From NCBI GenBank assembly GCA_900239685.1, contig OENT01000086.1, positions 169,440 through 233,439 of the forward strand: a stretch of DNA of 64,000 nucleotides, written 5' to 3'. Below the pieces are notes generated by a model. The model was not told where the DNA came from. It saw only the letters and a list, made by a program, of their open reading frames with translations, and did no database searches. Origin of the DNA: Rotaria macrura (lineage: Eukaryota > Rotifera > Eurotatoria > Philodinida > Philodinidae). Shown here piece after piece: positions 1 through 11,319 of the stretch. Position 1 is the first letter of the stretch; every line of letters begins with the position of its first letter. A program made the position numbers and the translations under genes.

Positions 1-2190
1 AAATTTAGTTTTTTGAGCAAATCTTGAAGAAGGTCTTGTGTAAATCTCAGGACGAACATAAAAACTGCTGAACATGGCACCTTTATACTCAGTATTGAAT
101 GCTGATTCAGAATATCATCTTAGTCTTCAATTAAATGGTCATTTTCTAATCAAAATCTGATGACTACTGGTGGAAAAGGCTCAAAATCATATCTTGAGAA
201 CACTTTTCTTAAGATTTCTTTAAGTGATCTGTAGTTTTTGTTTACGTTCTATAGTATTTTGAAGCGCTTAAAAAATACTATCGAACTGAATGAAAACTAG
301 TCTGATTGTTATCATAATAACTAGATACAAGCAATTGATTCTTTTCAATAATAATCTAGTTCAAAATGTATATAATGTTCATTGAACTATTTAAAGCGAC
401 CTGTCCTCAACTAGAATAAGAGATAGACGTAGGACTAATCCTGCTGGAGCTCACTTTCAGTGACCTGCTATGATAGGTGTACATAGAAGAAATTAAATCT
501 CTTCGGGGAATCACTTTCAATAACGATCAACTAACCCTTTTCCTTCCAACTTTCGTTAACAATACAAGAGAATAGCAAATACTTATTGTTTTAAACATCA
601 AGAGCATTGATACTTCTTATTTATATTATTATGTTTGCAATAATGATTTCTTCTCCGTTGACATCAGAAAATGAAATTTGAAAGTAATTTTGTATGAAGA
701 AACAGATTAACATATAACTTTATTTTTCTATCATCATAGTGCAAATCCATAACGATATTCTATTGGAAGTGATAAATATACTTAACAATCTTTTATTTTG
801 TTTTTTTAGGCGTAGCGGAAGAAAACACTTTAAGAATACGAAGAAAAAAACTATCGATTAAAATTGTTGTTATTGTAGCCCCTTTAGTGCGAAAATCTGT
901 AGTTAAAATATATCATTTAGCCTCATTATAGATTTACTAATTCACAACGAATAATGAGAAAAGTTTTCAACTAATAAAAATTGTTTTCTGAAGCAGCTAA
1001 TAAGCCGTTGAAGAAACGAAGCTTGTTATCTATTTCGGTATATTCAATAGAGTATAACTAAGAAACTATACTTTGTTCGACTATAGGGATGATGTATTCA
1101 CTCTAGAAAGTTATTTGCTTGGTTTTTATTCGTTTTATTTCTGAATCTACACTACAACTATTTCAATTTCTGATTTAACCGGAAAATAAACCTTCTGTAA
1201 AAATCAATTATATATAGCTATCACATATTTCAAAGTTCTGTTAAAAATATGACGAGCTCGGACATAATAATATTGATTAGTTCCCAAAATTACAACTTGA
1301 TCAATTGATGAATTCTGTTTTATTTTTATCATATGATGACTGCAGTTAATAAATATAACTATTCTGCAATTTTTTGTCAACGGGGAAAAATGAGAAAGTA
1401 TGCTATTTAGAAATTCACAAATAAATTATTGTTAACGACATCTGCCACCTTTTCGGTGGGTAAGAAATTCTGGCAAGGAATATTATCATGTCCACTATAG
1501 TTGACTTCTAGAAGAAAAAGTTTATTAAATTAATCTTCACTCAGACAACTACAATATATATTGGGAGAAAACTTGAAAACATTAGCATGAAAGTTACATC
1601 CACTGGATTCCTTCGAAAAATAGATGTAAGTTCTAGCTGTGTCGATGAGATCTCAATCTAAAAAAATGCAAAGGCTTCTAAGATTGAGATCCCATCGAAA
1701 AACTCTTCTAAAACGATGAAATAGTCACTATCCTGAAGATTATAGTCTTTGCTACTGCAGTCACTGTTTGTGTAGAGAACCTATGTTTTAATTGAATATG
1801 CTGACGAATTCTACGCCTTTATTAAATGCAACTAGGATTCCATTTAAATTAAATATAGTTCTTTGCTTAAACACATACGATTAGTCCTCTGGTAAAAGTT
1901 TGGTCAGCCCTGTTTTTCACTTGACACATACAAGCATTTTCTTGGAGAATAATCTGAATGATTAGCAAAATTGTATTTCTACATTATTATGATAAGAGTC
2001 AAGTAACTGTAGACGAGAGTATTTATTATCACGTTTATGGAAAGAATAAAATCAGCATTTGATACATGTAAGATCAGCTTTTCATAGATTTATTGACTGT
2101 AATTTCGAATAGAAACCTGAATAGAATATTGAAGATTGTAGATGAAGCTTTTTAAAATTCTCTAATTTGTCTGAAGATGTTTTGTTTAAG
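1..2190. other. non-coding stretch, no gene seen
   Basis: AT-rich sequence with stops in all frames and no recognisable domain. It should contain the 5' exon(s) of the ART–TPR gene that follows, because that protein's N-terminal part is missing. I could not identify an upstream exon by eye. Confidence 0.4.
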
Positions 2191-3776
2191 ATCCACAACT
2201 TGCATGCAAGCATTACTGTCAGAGCTCATACTTTTATCAACCTCTGAATATGGCTCTTCGTCAAGTTAATCCGGATGGTATATTTAAATTTCGAACACTA
2301 ATTCATGATATCCATGAATTTTTAAAAGCAGAACGCAGGAACGAATCCGGGAATAACATTTATAATCTCTATCGAGGACAAGTCATATCTATTGAACAAT
2401 TGAAACAGCTCGAATCAATCCAAGGTTGTGCAAATAAATATATCGGATTCAATAATTTTACTTCGACAAGCATTGATCGAATAATGGCCATTGGAATGGG
2501 TCTTGCTGGTGTATCTAACGACTCCAACCTGGTCCCAGTACTACTTCACATTGTCATCGACACTGCAAAAACGACTCATTCGTTCGCAAATATAAGCCAC
2601 TTGAATCAATTTCAAGATGAACATGAAGTACTCATTGACATTGGAGCAATTTTACATGTCAACGAGATCACTCCCTCTGACTTAGGTATGTCACGTTGTA
2701 TTATATCAGCAGATCTAAGGTTAATTTATCTTGTTAATAGTTTTTGAGTCTGTAGTTTAAAAGAAACGTCAAGTCTTATACTAACCAATTCAAATCTCTG
2801 CTAGAAAATAATCTAGACTTAGCATATTCCCTAATGAGAAGTTTAAATCATGGATGATTTGCTTCTAGTAAATCAATACTCAACAGTGAAATTAACCCTT
2901 ATGGCAGATGAAGATTATGAACATCACACTTTGCTATGCCATTTAAAAAAGACAAAAATAAGTGGCGAACCACTCAATCAATGCATAGAATTTGCTAGTC
3001 TGTTAGAAGAAATGAACGAATACGCAAAATCTGAACAAATATTTTCTGATCTTCTGATGAAATATAATGGAGATCAACGAGCTGAATCTGCATGTCTTTC
3101 TGGACTCGCTAGCATAGCTCAACGAATGGGATATTATGATCAAGCTCTACAATACGAAAAGAAAAGTTTCCAATATCAACTAGATCTAACTCATGATAAT
3201 AAAGCTGCTGTCATCGAGCTTGCTAAATCCTATAACAATCTTGGTTTACAATATGGCGCGATGGGGAATTTCTCAGAAGCTCTTCAACTTTTACGTATGT
3301 CAAACGAACTTAAATGTGTCGTCTTTTGTTGTCGTGATCATCTACTTATGGCTGACACGTACGCCAATATTGGTAATTGTTATTTCGATTTAAACCAGCT
3401 CGATCTAGCTGAGGAAAATATTTTAAAATCAATAAACATACGAGAGAAAAACGAGAATCCCATTGATCATCCTGACTTCATCCAAGCTTATATGACTTTG
3501 GGGAATATTTACGATGAGAAGCAACACTACGATAATGCTATTAAGCAGCATAAACTAGCATTGGAATTAGCCAGCAACACTCTGCCGTACTACAACCCTC
3601 TTTTAGGCATGTGCTATTTGAACTTAGCTGGCGATTATAAAAATATTGGACATTATGCTTTGGCTAAGGAAAATTATATAAAAGCACGTTCGATCTATGA
3701 ATTTTCGTGGTCTAATGATCATCCCGAAATGCAACGGTTAATGGCTCACTTACAAGAAGTGGAGAGACATTTATAA
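2191..3776 (+). CDS. ADP-ribosyltransferase (ART) domain fused to TPR repeats, two visible exons
   Basis: Predicted mono-ADP-ribosyltransferase of the arginine-type fold followed by tetratricopeptide repeats, an architecture abundant in bdelloid rotifers. The visible exons are 2191–2685 and 2887–3776, joined by a GT–AG intron (2686–2886, donor GTATGT, acceptor CAACAG). Splicing joins ...NEITPSDL to VKLTLMADED, which restores the usual end of the ART domain and removes the in-frame stops between the two open stretches. ART hallmarks are YRGQ (Arg), FTSTS (STS motif) and DEHEVL (ExE with the catalytic Glu). About six TPR units fill the second exon and the protein ends at TAA 3774–3776. The first ATG is at 2250, but the codons from 2193 already read like ART sequence (SSYFYQPLN), with a good acceptor at 2189–2190, so an upstream exon is likely and this entry is 5'-partial. 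The substrate is unknown. A decayed copy without its 5' part is the alternative. Confidence 0.75.
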
Positions 3777-5677
3777 TGATATAAAAAATTATTTTATATG
3801 CAAAGCTGTGCCAACGATTCACCGACTGAACACTTCTAAAGTAAAATTCACTATTGAAAATTGAACGGAAGAGCAATCTTCATGAGATTTTTACGAATTA
3901 TGAAAAGTTTTGAAATCTATAAATTTTCACGACTTGACCGAGTGTTGTCACGTAAGTTTTGGGTGTGGGTGAGTGTGAGTATGGCGTTGGCTAGATCTAA
4001 TAAACAAACACTCATTGGCCTCACCCATAACCGTCAGAGCTATTAGTCGGGATACTATTTAATATTAACATTTACAATATTCAACTCTAAGAATGATACG
4101 ACTTCACGAGACAATGATGCTTGGTTTTGATAATTTATGTTGATCATTAATTCAAATCAATATTTTTATACGTTTTACAATGTCTTTTGGCAATATTTGT
4201 TACTATTATCTTTTCATTTCTCTGACAATAAGAAAATTTTCGATGTGTTTATGAATCTTCTCCTTTGATGATACGGAACTACTATTATTTCTAGCTCTTT
4301 CTGTGCCAAAACTATTTAAATTTCTTCTTACTGATTCAATCCCATATAAGGAAAATCACGCTAGTCGGTGAAAGAGTTCCATAATTCCAAGAACTAGTCT
4401 AAACTAGAATCAAATCTAAAGTTTCGCTTAATGAAAACGATGTGTAATCAGGTCGTGCTCACATGTACACTTATCGTGCGAATAAAAGTCATGAAACCGT
4501 AAGATTAGTAAAGAGTTTGTAGAAAATGTCGAGGAGTTTTCATTCATACATATTTGCGATTGAAAATACCTTACATATCAAAAAGACCTTGAGATAATCG
4601 ATATTTTCCAGATCTAAATTAGTTAAAACTTTATTTAAAAAGAAATTAAAATATCTCCACATTAATTCCCGAATTTTAACATCTACTTGGTTGGCTAAAT
4701 TTTTGAAAATTTTTTATTTCAGAACTCAGGCTAATTGTCATGTGTCAACGATTTTCATAAAAAACGATCTTAAAATTGATTCATGGTTGCTCTTACTTGA
4801 AGATTTGCATACTGCATTCCACTGCCTTCATGAGAACACATCAAAAGACAAATTTAAATTCATACAATTAATTTCAATGCGACTTTATAAATTTCATAAT
4901 TATAAAGTAGTCTGAAACATTATTTCACCTGGTTTCGCCGCTAGGTCAGGGTGTGAGTGTCGTTGAATGTATGTATATCTTCTCTTACACTATATGGATA
5001 CCCAAATCGGAATCTACACTGACACAAAAACTGATGCAGAATCCCAAAAGGACACTGACACTCACACCCGAAACATTTGATCAATTATAATTATAACGAC
5101 ATATGTTGAAAATATATATTTTGGTTTCTGTCTCAAATTTACTGATCAAATTTTTATTTGAAATAACTTAGAATTCTTTACCCACTGCTAGACATAACTC
5201 CAAGATTTCGAAGTCAGAATACCACACAAGTTTTGTTTGATAAAAATAGGAAATTTAACATTGTAAGAGATACGTAAGTATAGTTTGATGATAAATTGAG
5301 TGCTTCGAAATTACAAGTTCATTTAGTGGGGTATTCACTAAAATAATAAGAGAACTAGAAGGAAAACGTTTCACTAAGATGAAAATATACTGTGAGCGGG
5401 ACGAGATTGTAATAAAGCATACAAATCAGCAAAGAAACTTGTTCCAAGTCAAAATAGACTTGAACATCAACTATTTTTCTCTTCAAAATAATAACGCGTT
5501 CTTATCGAGATAACGTGTTTGTGTGAAACGTGATTTATAGTCAAGAATTATTGTTCGTACACATCCCTCTTAGCTCATTGGAGTGTGTTACATTTTTTAC
5601 TGAAAAAATGCCAAAAGCGTCTTCACAACGTGTTTTTTGTCTTCTAATACATGTTCTTGTCCTTGTCCGTTAGTTTT
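3777..5677. other. intergenic, no gene seen
   Basis: No supportable coding region. It contains a short inverted repeat (4949–5069, listed separately) and ends at the left edge of the repeat copy at 5678. Confidence 0.5.
4949..5069. repeat. short inverted repeat
   Basis: Perfect 13-nt arms GGGTGTGAGTGTC at 4949–4961 and its complement at 5057–5069, about 95 bp apart. This could be the ends of a small foldback element; no target duplication was recognised. Confidence 0.45.
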
Positions 5678-6239
5678 TGTGTACTCAAAAAGTGAGTACA
5701 CTCTAGAATCGGTCATTGTGTCGGGCCGTTTACACGATAACTCTTCACAAATACATTCGATTGAGCTGAAATTTTGTGCACAGAATTGTCTCATCAATAT
5801 CTCGGTTGAGTTTGAAGATGAAAAGGATCAGGCAAGAAATGGTTGAGTTATCGAAAAAATTGTCATTTTTCACCAAACAAACCCTGAGGTGGGCTACAGG
5901 AATTTTTTCCAAAACATTTTTTTTCTCTGAATTATCCACAACGCATATAAATCGACTCAGTCTTTAACGTCGATTCCGAATCTGATATTAGTTTTGAACC
6001 AAATCGCAGGTTTCTAAAAAAACCTTGCCTGAAAAAGATCTCGAAACACACAAAAACTACATCCCGAAACTAAATTGCCTAGATATGTCTCAGTTGAGCA
6101 GTAGTTTTGGAGTTTTCCAAAAATGTTTACCAAGACTCATCTTCCGTACACACATTCTAGAATGACTGATTTGTCTCATTCACTTTTCGAAGTACACATA
6201 ACTCTCGGACTTAAGTCCGAAGTTTTCACATTTATTTCA
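5678..6239 (+). mobile_element. ~560-bp non-autonomous element, copy 1
   Basis: The sequence recurs in inverted orientation at 49532–50095 with high but imperfect identity, which fixes both edges. The left end is a perfect hairpin, GTGTACTCA/TGAGTACAC around AAAAG, at about 5679–5701. A related inverted sequence (TCACTTTTCGAAGTACACA) lies at 6180–6198, followed by about 40 bp shared by both copies and including the palindrome CGGACTTAAGTCCG. Short open frames on both strands are explained by the repeat and look non-coding. The superfamily is not determined. Confidence 0.75.
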
Positions 6240-6347
6240 TGGGTAGTGTCGATCAACTATCTAATACAGAAAATAAAACAATACTAACTAATATAATTTT
6301 AAATAGATGCAATTGAAAAAGGTTAGTATAGAATCGTTATTAAGAAT

Positions 6348-6353
6348 TTTATT
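6348..6353 (-). terminator. poly(A) signal of the acid phosphatase gene
   Basis: AATAAA on the minus strand, four bases beyond the stop codon of the phosphatase ORF, implying a very short 3' UTR. Confidence 0.5.
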
Positions 6354-6356
6354 GAA

Positions 6357-7967
6357 TTAAAATTGTCGAATAATCATAAAATAATCTTCTTTATCAGTAG
6401 ATATTTTATCAGTTAAAATCGATTGAAATTCTAAATGTGTTTTATTATGAATGTAAAGTTTTCCAAAACCATATTTTTGATATCTTTCTTGTGACCATTC
6501 AGGTTTTGGTATCCACTTTTCATTAATCATAGCTCCAGCTGTTCCAATCGTTAAATGAATTGGACTAGTTTGATTAAAATACGTTGCATTGTGTTGATAA
6601 AGTTTTCCATCCGAGGAAAAATGATCTTTATCAGTGAATTTATTGTATTTAACAGGTGTTGTCCTTTCATAGCAATGCATATGTCCCCACACGGCAAGAT
6701 CAACACCATATTTTAGAATGACTGGTTCAAGTTCTTTTTGTAATATACCCGAATCAGTTTGTGCATCCGATGAATACATTGGCCTGTGCCCAACTAATAT
6801 CAACCATGGTCTTTCCTTCATGTACCATTTTTCTTCAAACTGTTGAAGAATATTATTGAGAAACGTTCGTTGTGGAGTACCAACTGTATAATCATGTTCC
6901 GTCGATAGAAAAATCCATTGAACTAGATTTGTTTCTAAGCTGAAAAAGAAATTTCCATCAGTTTCGTAAGATGTTGGATTGGTTTTTGAGGGCATGAAAA
7001 ATCTTGTCTTATAACTTGTATAATTGAAATATTTTTCATGGTTACCGGTCGCTGTCATATATGGAATTTGACTTGCTATTGGTGCTATTTGATTCATGTA
7101 TAAATCCCATATAGTTTGAATTTCTGATTCGTGTCCTGTTCCTGCATATGCGATGTCACCAACATGAACAACATAATTTGCTTGTTCAGTTTTTTTCTTA
7201 TTAAAATCTTCCATGATCGATTTCGTAACTTCAAAACCTAATGGCATGACTGTACCCATATCACCATAGATATAGACAATTTCTTTTTCTTGTTTTTCAA
7301 CCGGAGCCATTGTTTTAAATGTCCATATTTTATTAGAAAATAAATGTTTTACGGTTTTATTATCCGAATCAATGAAACCAAGTTGATAACTATACTTAAC
7401 GCCGGGTTCTAAACCTTTAACATAAACATAATGAATCCAATAATGCCAATTATCTACATTATATGTTGTTGTGTTACCAATAGCGATACATCCTTGGTCA
7501 CCATATTTTACTATAGGATGAAGATTAGACGATGGCCGTTCATGTGTTACAAATGAAATATACATCTCAGTGAAAAGATCATGCGTGTAAGATAGATGCA
7601 CTTGCTCTGGTTCTAAACCATTGAACAGAAATAATGGAATTTGATTTTGTATATTGTATAAATCAAAAAATGAACGCTCAAAATCGTTGATAGTCAGATA
7701 ATTAGCAGTGGAATTTTTATTAAATCTTTTAATAACGTTTTGAAGAATATATTTTTGCTGTTTAATTGAGCTTGGTGATAGTAGTGATACTTCGTCTTGA
7801 TCTTCTTCGTAGAATTTGTTTAAAAATAGAAAAACTTCATCACTGAATAATTTTCCATCATGATTAACATCGATCAGATCCACATATTGCAGCAGATCAG
7901 AAGTTTTGCTTGTTAGAACAAAACTCAAGAAACTCACCAAAGTTATAAAAAACATAATTTTTATCAT
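6357..7967 (-). CDS. secreted purple acid phosphatase with N-terminal EF-hand
   Basis: Metallophosphoesterase of the purple acid phosphatase family, which hydrolyses phosphomonoesters at a dinuclear metal centre, probably outside the cell or in lysosomes. The 536-aa ORF is uninterrupted. Residues 1–20 are a signal peptide. Residues 33–44 (DVNHDGKLFSDE) are a canonical EF-hand loop, and a degenerate second one may lie near 82–97. The N-terminal beta-sandwich spans about 120–220. All metal-ligand blocks are present in order: GDMG (235–238), GDIAY (270–274), GNHE (308–311), GHRPMY (393–398) and GHMHCYER (428–435). The start ATG immediately precedes the signal peptide. No intron is visible, unlike the two large genes at the right of the window. 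An EF-hand ahead of this enzyme is not a standard arrangement in the families I know. Several NxT/NxS sites fit secretion. Confidence 0.93.
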   Translation of the reverse strand: MIKIMFFITLVSFLSFVLTSKTSDLLQYVDLIDVNHDGKLFSDEVFLFLNKFYEEDQDEVSLLSPSSIKQQKYILQNVIKRFNKNSTANYLTINDFERSFFDLYNIQNQIPLFLFNGLEPEQVHLSYTHDLFTEMYISFVTHERPSSNLHPIVKYGDQGCIAIGNTTTYNVDNWHYWIHYVYVKGLEPGVKYSYQLGFIDSDNKTVKHLFSNKIWTFKTMAPVEKQEKEIVYIYGDMGTVMPLGFEVTKSIMEDFNKKKTEQANYVVHVGDIAYAGTGHESEIQTIWDLYMNQIAPIASQIPYMTATGNHEKYFNYTSYKTRFFMPSKTNPTSYETDGNFFFSLETNLVQWIFLSTEHDYTVGTPQRTFLNNILQQFEEKWYMKERPWLILVGHRPMYSSDAQTDSGILQKELEPVILKYGVDLAVWGHMHCYERTTPVKYNKFTDKDHFSSDGKLYQHNATYFNQTSPIHLTIGTAGAMINEKWIPKPEWSQERYQKYGFGKLYIHNKTHLEFQSILTDKISTDKEDYFMIIRQF

Positions 7968-10787
7968 GATCGTTCACTTATAAACAAAACAAAAAGAAAG
8001 AGCATTAATCGATAGATTTTTATTTTCAAACAGAATTAAAACATATGTTATTTTCTTCTCTCTTTATCTCCATACATGAATACCAGTATTTTATCTATTT
8101 TTTTTTCTTTTAAATTTACTCTAGGAATAAAATCAAGTCACGAGGAATATTTTGTGAAACGAAAAAAATAAAATTACTTATCATGTCGACATCAACTATC
8201 GTCTATAGTGCTTTCACATAAAAAAGGACTATATGTGTTCGTATTAATCCAATATATTCTGAAACATAGCTATAGACGAGTGTCGGAAAGAATTCAAAAA
8301 CAGAAAACTTCTTTTTTCATTTTCTAAGCCCAGGTTACTGAAAAAGAGCAAGATTCAATACCAGTAATTCTATTCATACATGATTATAATGTCGTATATT
8401 TTGACGAGATCTATATAGGTACTCTAGAACGAAAACTATTCAATAGACCATAAGACTAAATATTCGTCCAATAGTTTTTATTATATGAAATATTTTTTTC
8501 TTCACTTACTGACTTTCTCGTGTATGTTAGTTTGATAATTGTTTGAACGAAGATATTTAATGAGAACTATTCATCAAAAATTACCAATATCATTATACTT
8601 AATAATTTTTCTCTAAATCTTTCTCAATAAAACACGATTTATTATTGAATAAAATACAACAACACTGAAATTACATAACTACTAATGGAACTCATTAACT
8701 AATCCAGCAACAAGATTTGCATGTTGAAAACAACCAGATTTCTTTAGAAACATGCAAGAGAATATCAGATAACTATGAAATTTGAAAGATCACTATCTCT
8801 TATTAAAAAAACATGTCTAGGAAAATGAATGAATTCGTTCAGTAAATTGTCTTTTTTTCCTTGGACAATGCCTTATGACAATATGGTTAGAGCCTTGTAC
8901 GGATACGAACTTAGGAAATGAAAGCTGAACCAACTCAAAAGTCTTATTGGGATTAGAAGCACAAATATATTTCAATGCTATTCGACCGGTCTACAGAATT
9001 GTAAAAAAATATACAAGAGGCAATTGTTTCAGTATCAATGAGCACAATATCATGTTACTGAGAAATATCAGTTTGCTATGACTCAAATCGTAGTAAAAAA
9101 ATATTATAACACATCAAAGGTCTTCACAGAAACGGTTCCAAAGCACGAGTCGTTATCACGTGATTTATAAGTGATTTTTTGCAGCATCAGAAAATGAATG
9201 TTGTGTTGTATTAATTGAAATGCTTCGAGAAAAAGGAAACTATAGTCAACAGTGTTGTTGAAAAATAATTTGTAATTTTGTTACAATGTGAGTCCAATAC
9301 AAAACTAAAATGAAACTCATCCTATTGATTTGATCTTCAATGTTATTGCCAATGCGTTTGCAAAATTCAATTTAAAAAATTCAATAACCATACTATGATA
9401 CATTTAGCATTTGATGACGCTGCGTAAAGATCACTCCTTCCTTTCTTATTCCACCCTTTTATTACCTGATAGGTTTTCTAAAAAGAAAACAGATTGTAGC
9501 ACAAGACGAACCATGAAAAGCTCTACGATTTCGAAAGTAAAGTTTATTTTAAATGTGTACGCGTCTTATAAAATGAAGCGAAATCCTATGTGAACATTTC
9601 GCGAACCTTCATAAATTGGTCACACGGAATTTCGCTTCCTTTGAAGACAAAAAGGACAAAATTAAAATAAGCTTTACGTTGGATATTGTAGTGTATTCTA
9701 GTTTTTAAGCAAATGTAATGAAAGATTAAAGTAAAAAACAGAAAAATCACCCATTTATTATAGAGCATTCGTTATAAAAGAAGAATAGTCTGTCAACATG
9801 TTCATAAGTAAGTGTTTATAGGATATTCAAGTAAAATGAATCTATATAAACGTCACAGGATTCTCTCATCAATCCTAGTCTACTGAAAGATCATACGAAT
9901 CATGACCTTCGCATAAGATCGATTTTGAGGTTAATTATGGAAGCGTACATTCATATTAGTGGATGATTTTACCGAGAAAAACATCGTACAGAAAACCTTC
10001 TAGTATTCGCAATTTAACCGTACCCGATCTTGAGTTCGAGTGTAGTACTCTAACTGCTGTGAAATATTAGAATACATTAATTGAATAGTATATGAAATAT
10101 ATATTGTGATACTAAGCACATATTTCAATATTATCATCGATGTTATTTGTGAATTTATTTATTAGCTTATTGAACATTTGAGCACAAGATATGGAGGACA
10201 CATTTATTTTACTTTTTACCATCAATCAAATTTTAACGTCAAAAGTTATGTTTTTAGACGACTCTTTCTATTACAATTTTCTAGATAGTTGGTGTGGATG
10301 TGCAACATTTTCAACTCCATCCATAGCAGAGACAGTGAAGATCTGCCATTTGAAATATTTGTCAAATTACAAAATGCAATCAATACACAAGAACAACTAA
10401 TATGAATTCGAAATTAATTCAGATTGTTGTTAGTGGACTTTTTGTTTATCAACAGTCAAGTCAAATTAGTGATGAAGATAAATGATGCAATGCAATCGTT
10501 TTTTTTTTGTTTTCGTTCTATCTACTTTGTATCTCTATCTTTGAATATCAATGTGAAATTCAATGTAGAATTTGAGCGACGTCTATTGAATGAAATGTAA
10601 AGATTCGCTCTCAAAATAGACCGATCTGCACAAGTCAATGATTCATTCATCGGGAAGGGAAGATGATGCTCGGTTCCTTGCAACAATCAAGGTACAGCAA
10701 ATTTCGTTCATTTCGTTCCATAGAGATCGTTTCGTTTATGTATTTATAAATCAGAATCGGATGCGATGTTTTTATTGTTGAAGATCA
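7968..10787. other. intergenic, no gene seen
   Basis: AT-rich, with only short open frames lacking coding character. One foldback repeat is present at 9537–9677. The promoters of the flanking phosphatase (-) and LYRM1-like (+) genes must lie here, since the two genes are divergent, but no TATA box was obvious. Confidence 0.5.
9537..9677. repeat. 141-bp foldback (imperfect inverted repeat)
   Basis: The left arm starts GTAAAGTTTATTTTAA and includes GAAGCGAAATC. The right arm is its imperfect complement (GAATTTCGCTTC ... TTAAAATAAGCTTTAC). The arms are about 55–60 bp with a short centre. This resembles a small MITE; no target duplication was established. Confidence 0.55.
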
Positions 10788-11319
10788 ATGAGCAAGACTG
10801 TAACATATTTTCGTGTTCTTCAACTTTACAAACGAATTATAAAATTATCTCATTCATGGCAAGCACTTGATCATCCAACAAAAACTCATGAAGAACAACA
10901 GTATATTCGTAATGAGGCTCGAGAGCTTTTTCGAAAAAACAAACATGTTTGATATTTGTCTACTGGATTTTCTTTGGCTTTGAATAATTGAATTTATTTA
11001 TAGGTCACTGATGTACATGAAATAGAAGAACACATTCGTGAAGGTGAAGCACGTATGGAACTTGCGTGTCATTATAAAATTCCATATCCACGACTGGTAT
11101 AACTAGAAAACAAGATCCCTATATATTTATTTGCTTGTTGATTTTCTTTTTCTAAAGGTTAATCTACCGACATATTCTTTACCACCTAGTCATAATCGTA
11201 TTCGATTTAAAAGTGAATATGAAACAGAAGATATGTCAAGACCAATTTATTTGAAATCGTACGAAATAAAAGAAGAAGTATTCGATGACGACGAGCACTC
11301 GAAAGAAACTCAATCTTAA
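10788..11319 (+). CDS. LYRM1: LYR motif-containing protein 1 homologue
   Basis: Small LYR-family (Complex1_LYR) protein. Relatives are mitochondrial matrix adaptors that bind the acyl carrier protein and help Fe–S or respiratory complex assembly. The three exons are 10788–10946, 11004–11096 and 11158–11319, with phase-0 GT–AG introns of 57 and 61 bp, giving 137 aa. The LYR motif is LQLYKRI, with Lys in place of the usual Arg. Strong LYRM1-specific blocks follow: NEARELFRKNK at the end of exon 1, ARMELACHYKIPYPR in exon 2, then a region matching the LYRM1 tail (LPTYSLPP ... RPIYLKSYE). An acidic C-terminus is added. No predicted transmembrane segment. The ATG is the only one consistent with the homologous N-terminus. 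Confidence 0.9.

Noticed and set aside
5597-5967. Overlapping short frames on both strands
   Set aside because: They fall in the ~560-bp repeat, recur with frame-breaking changes in the second copy, and show no domain.
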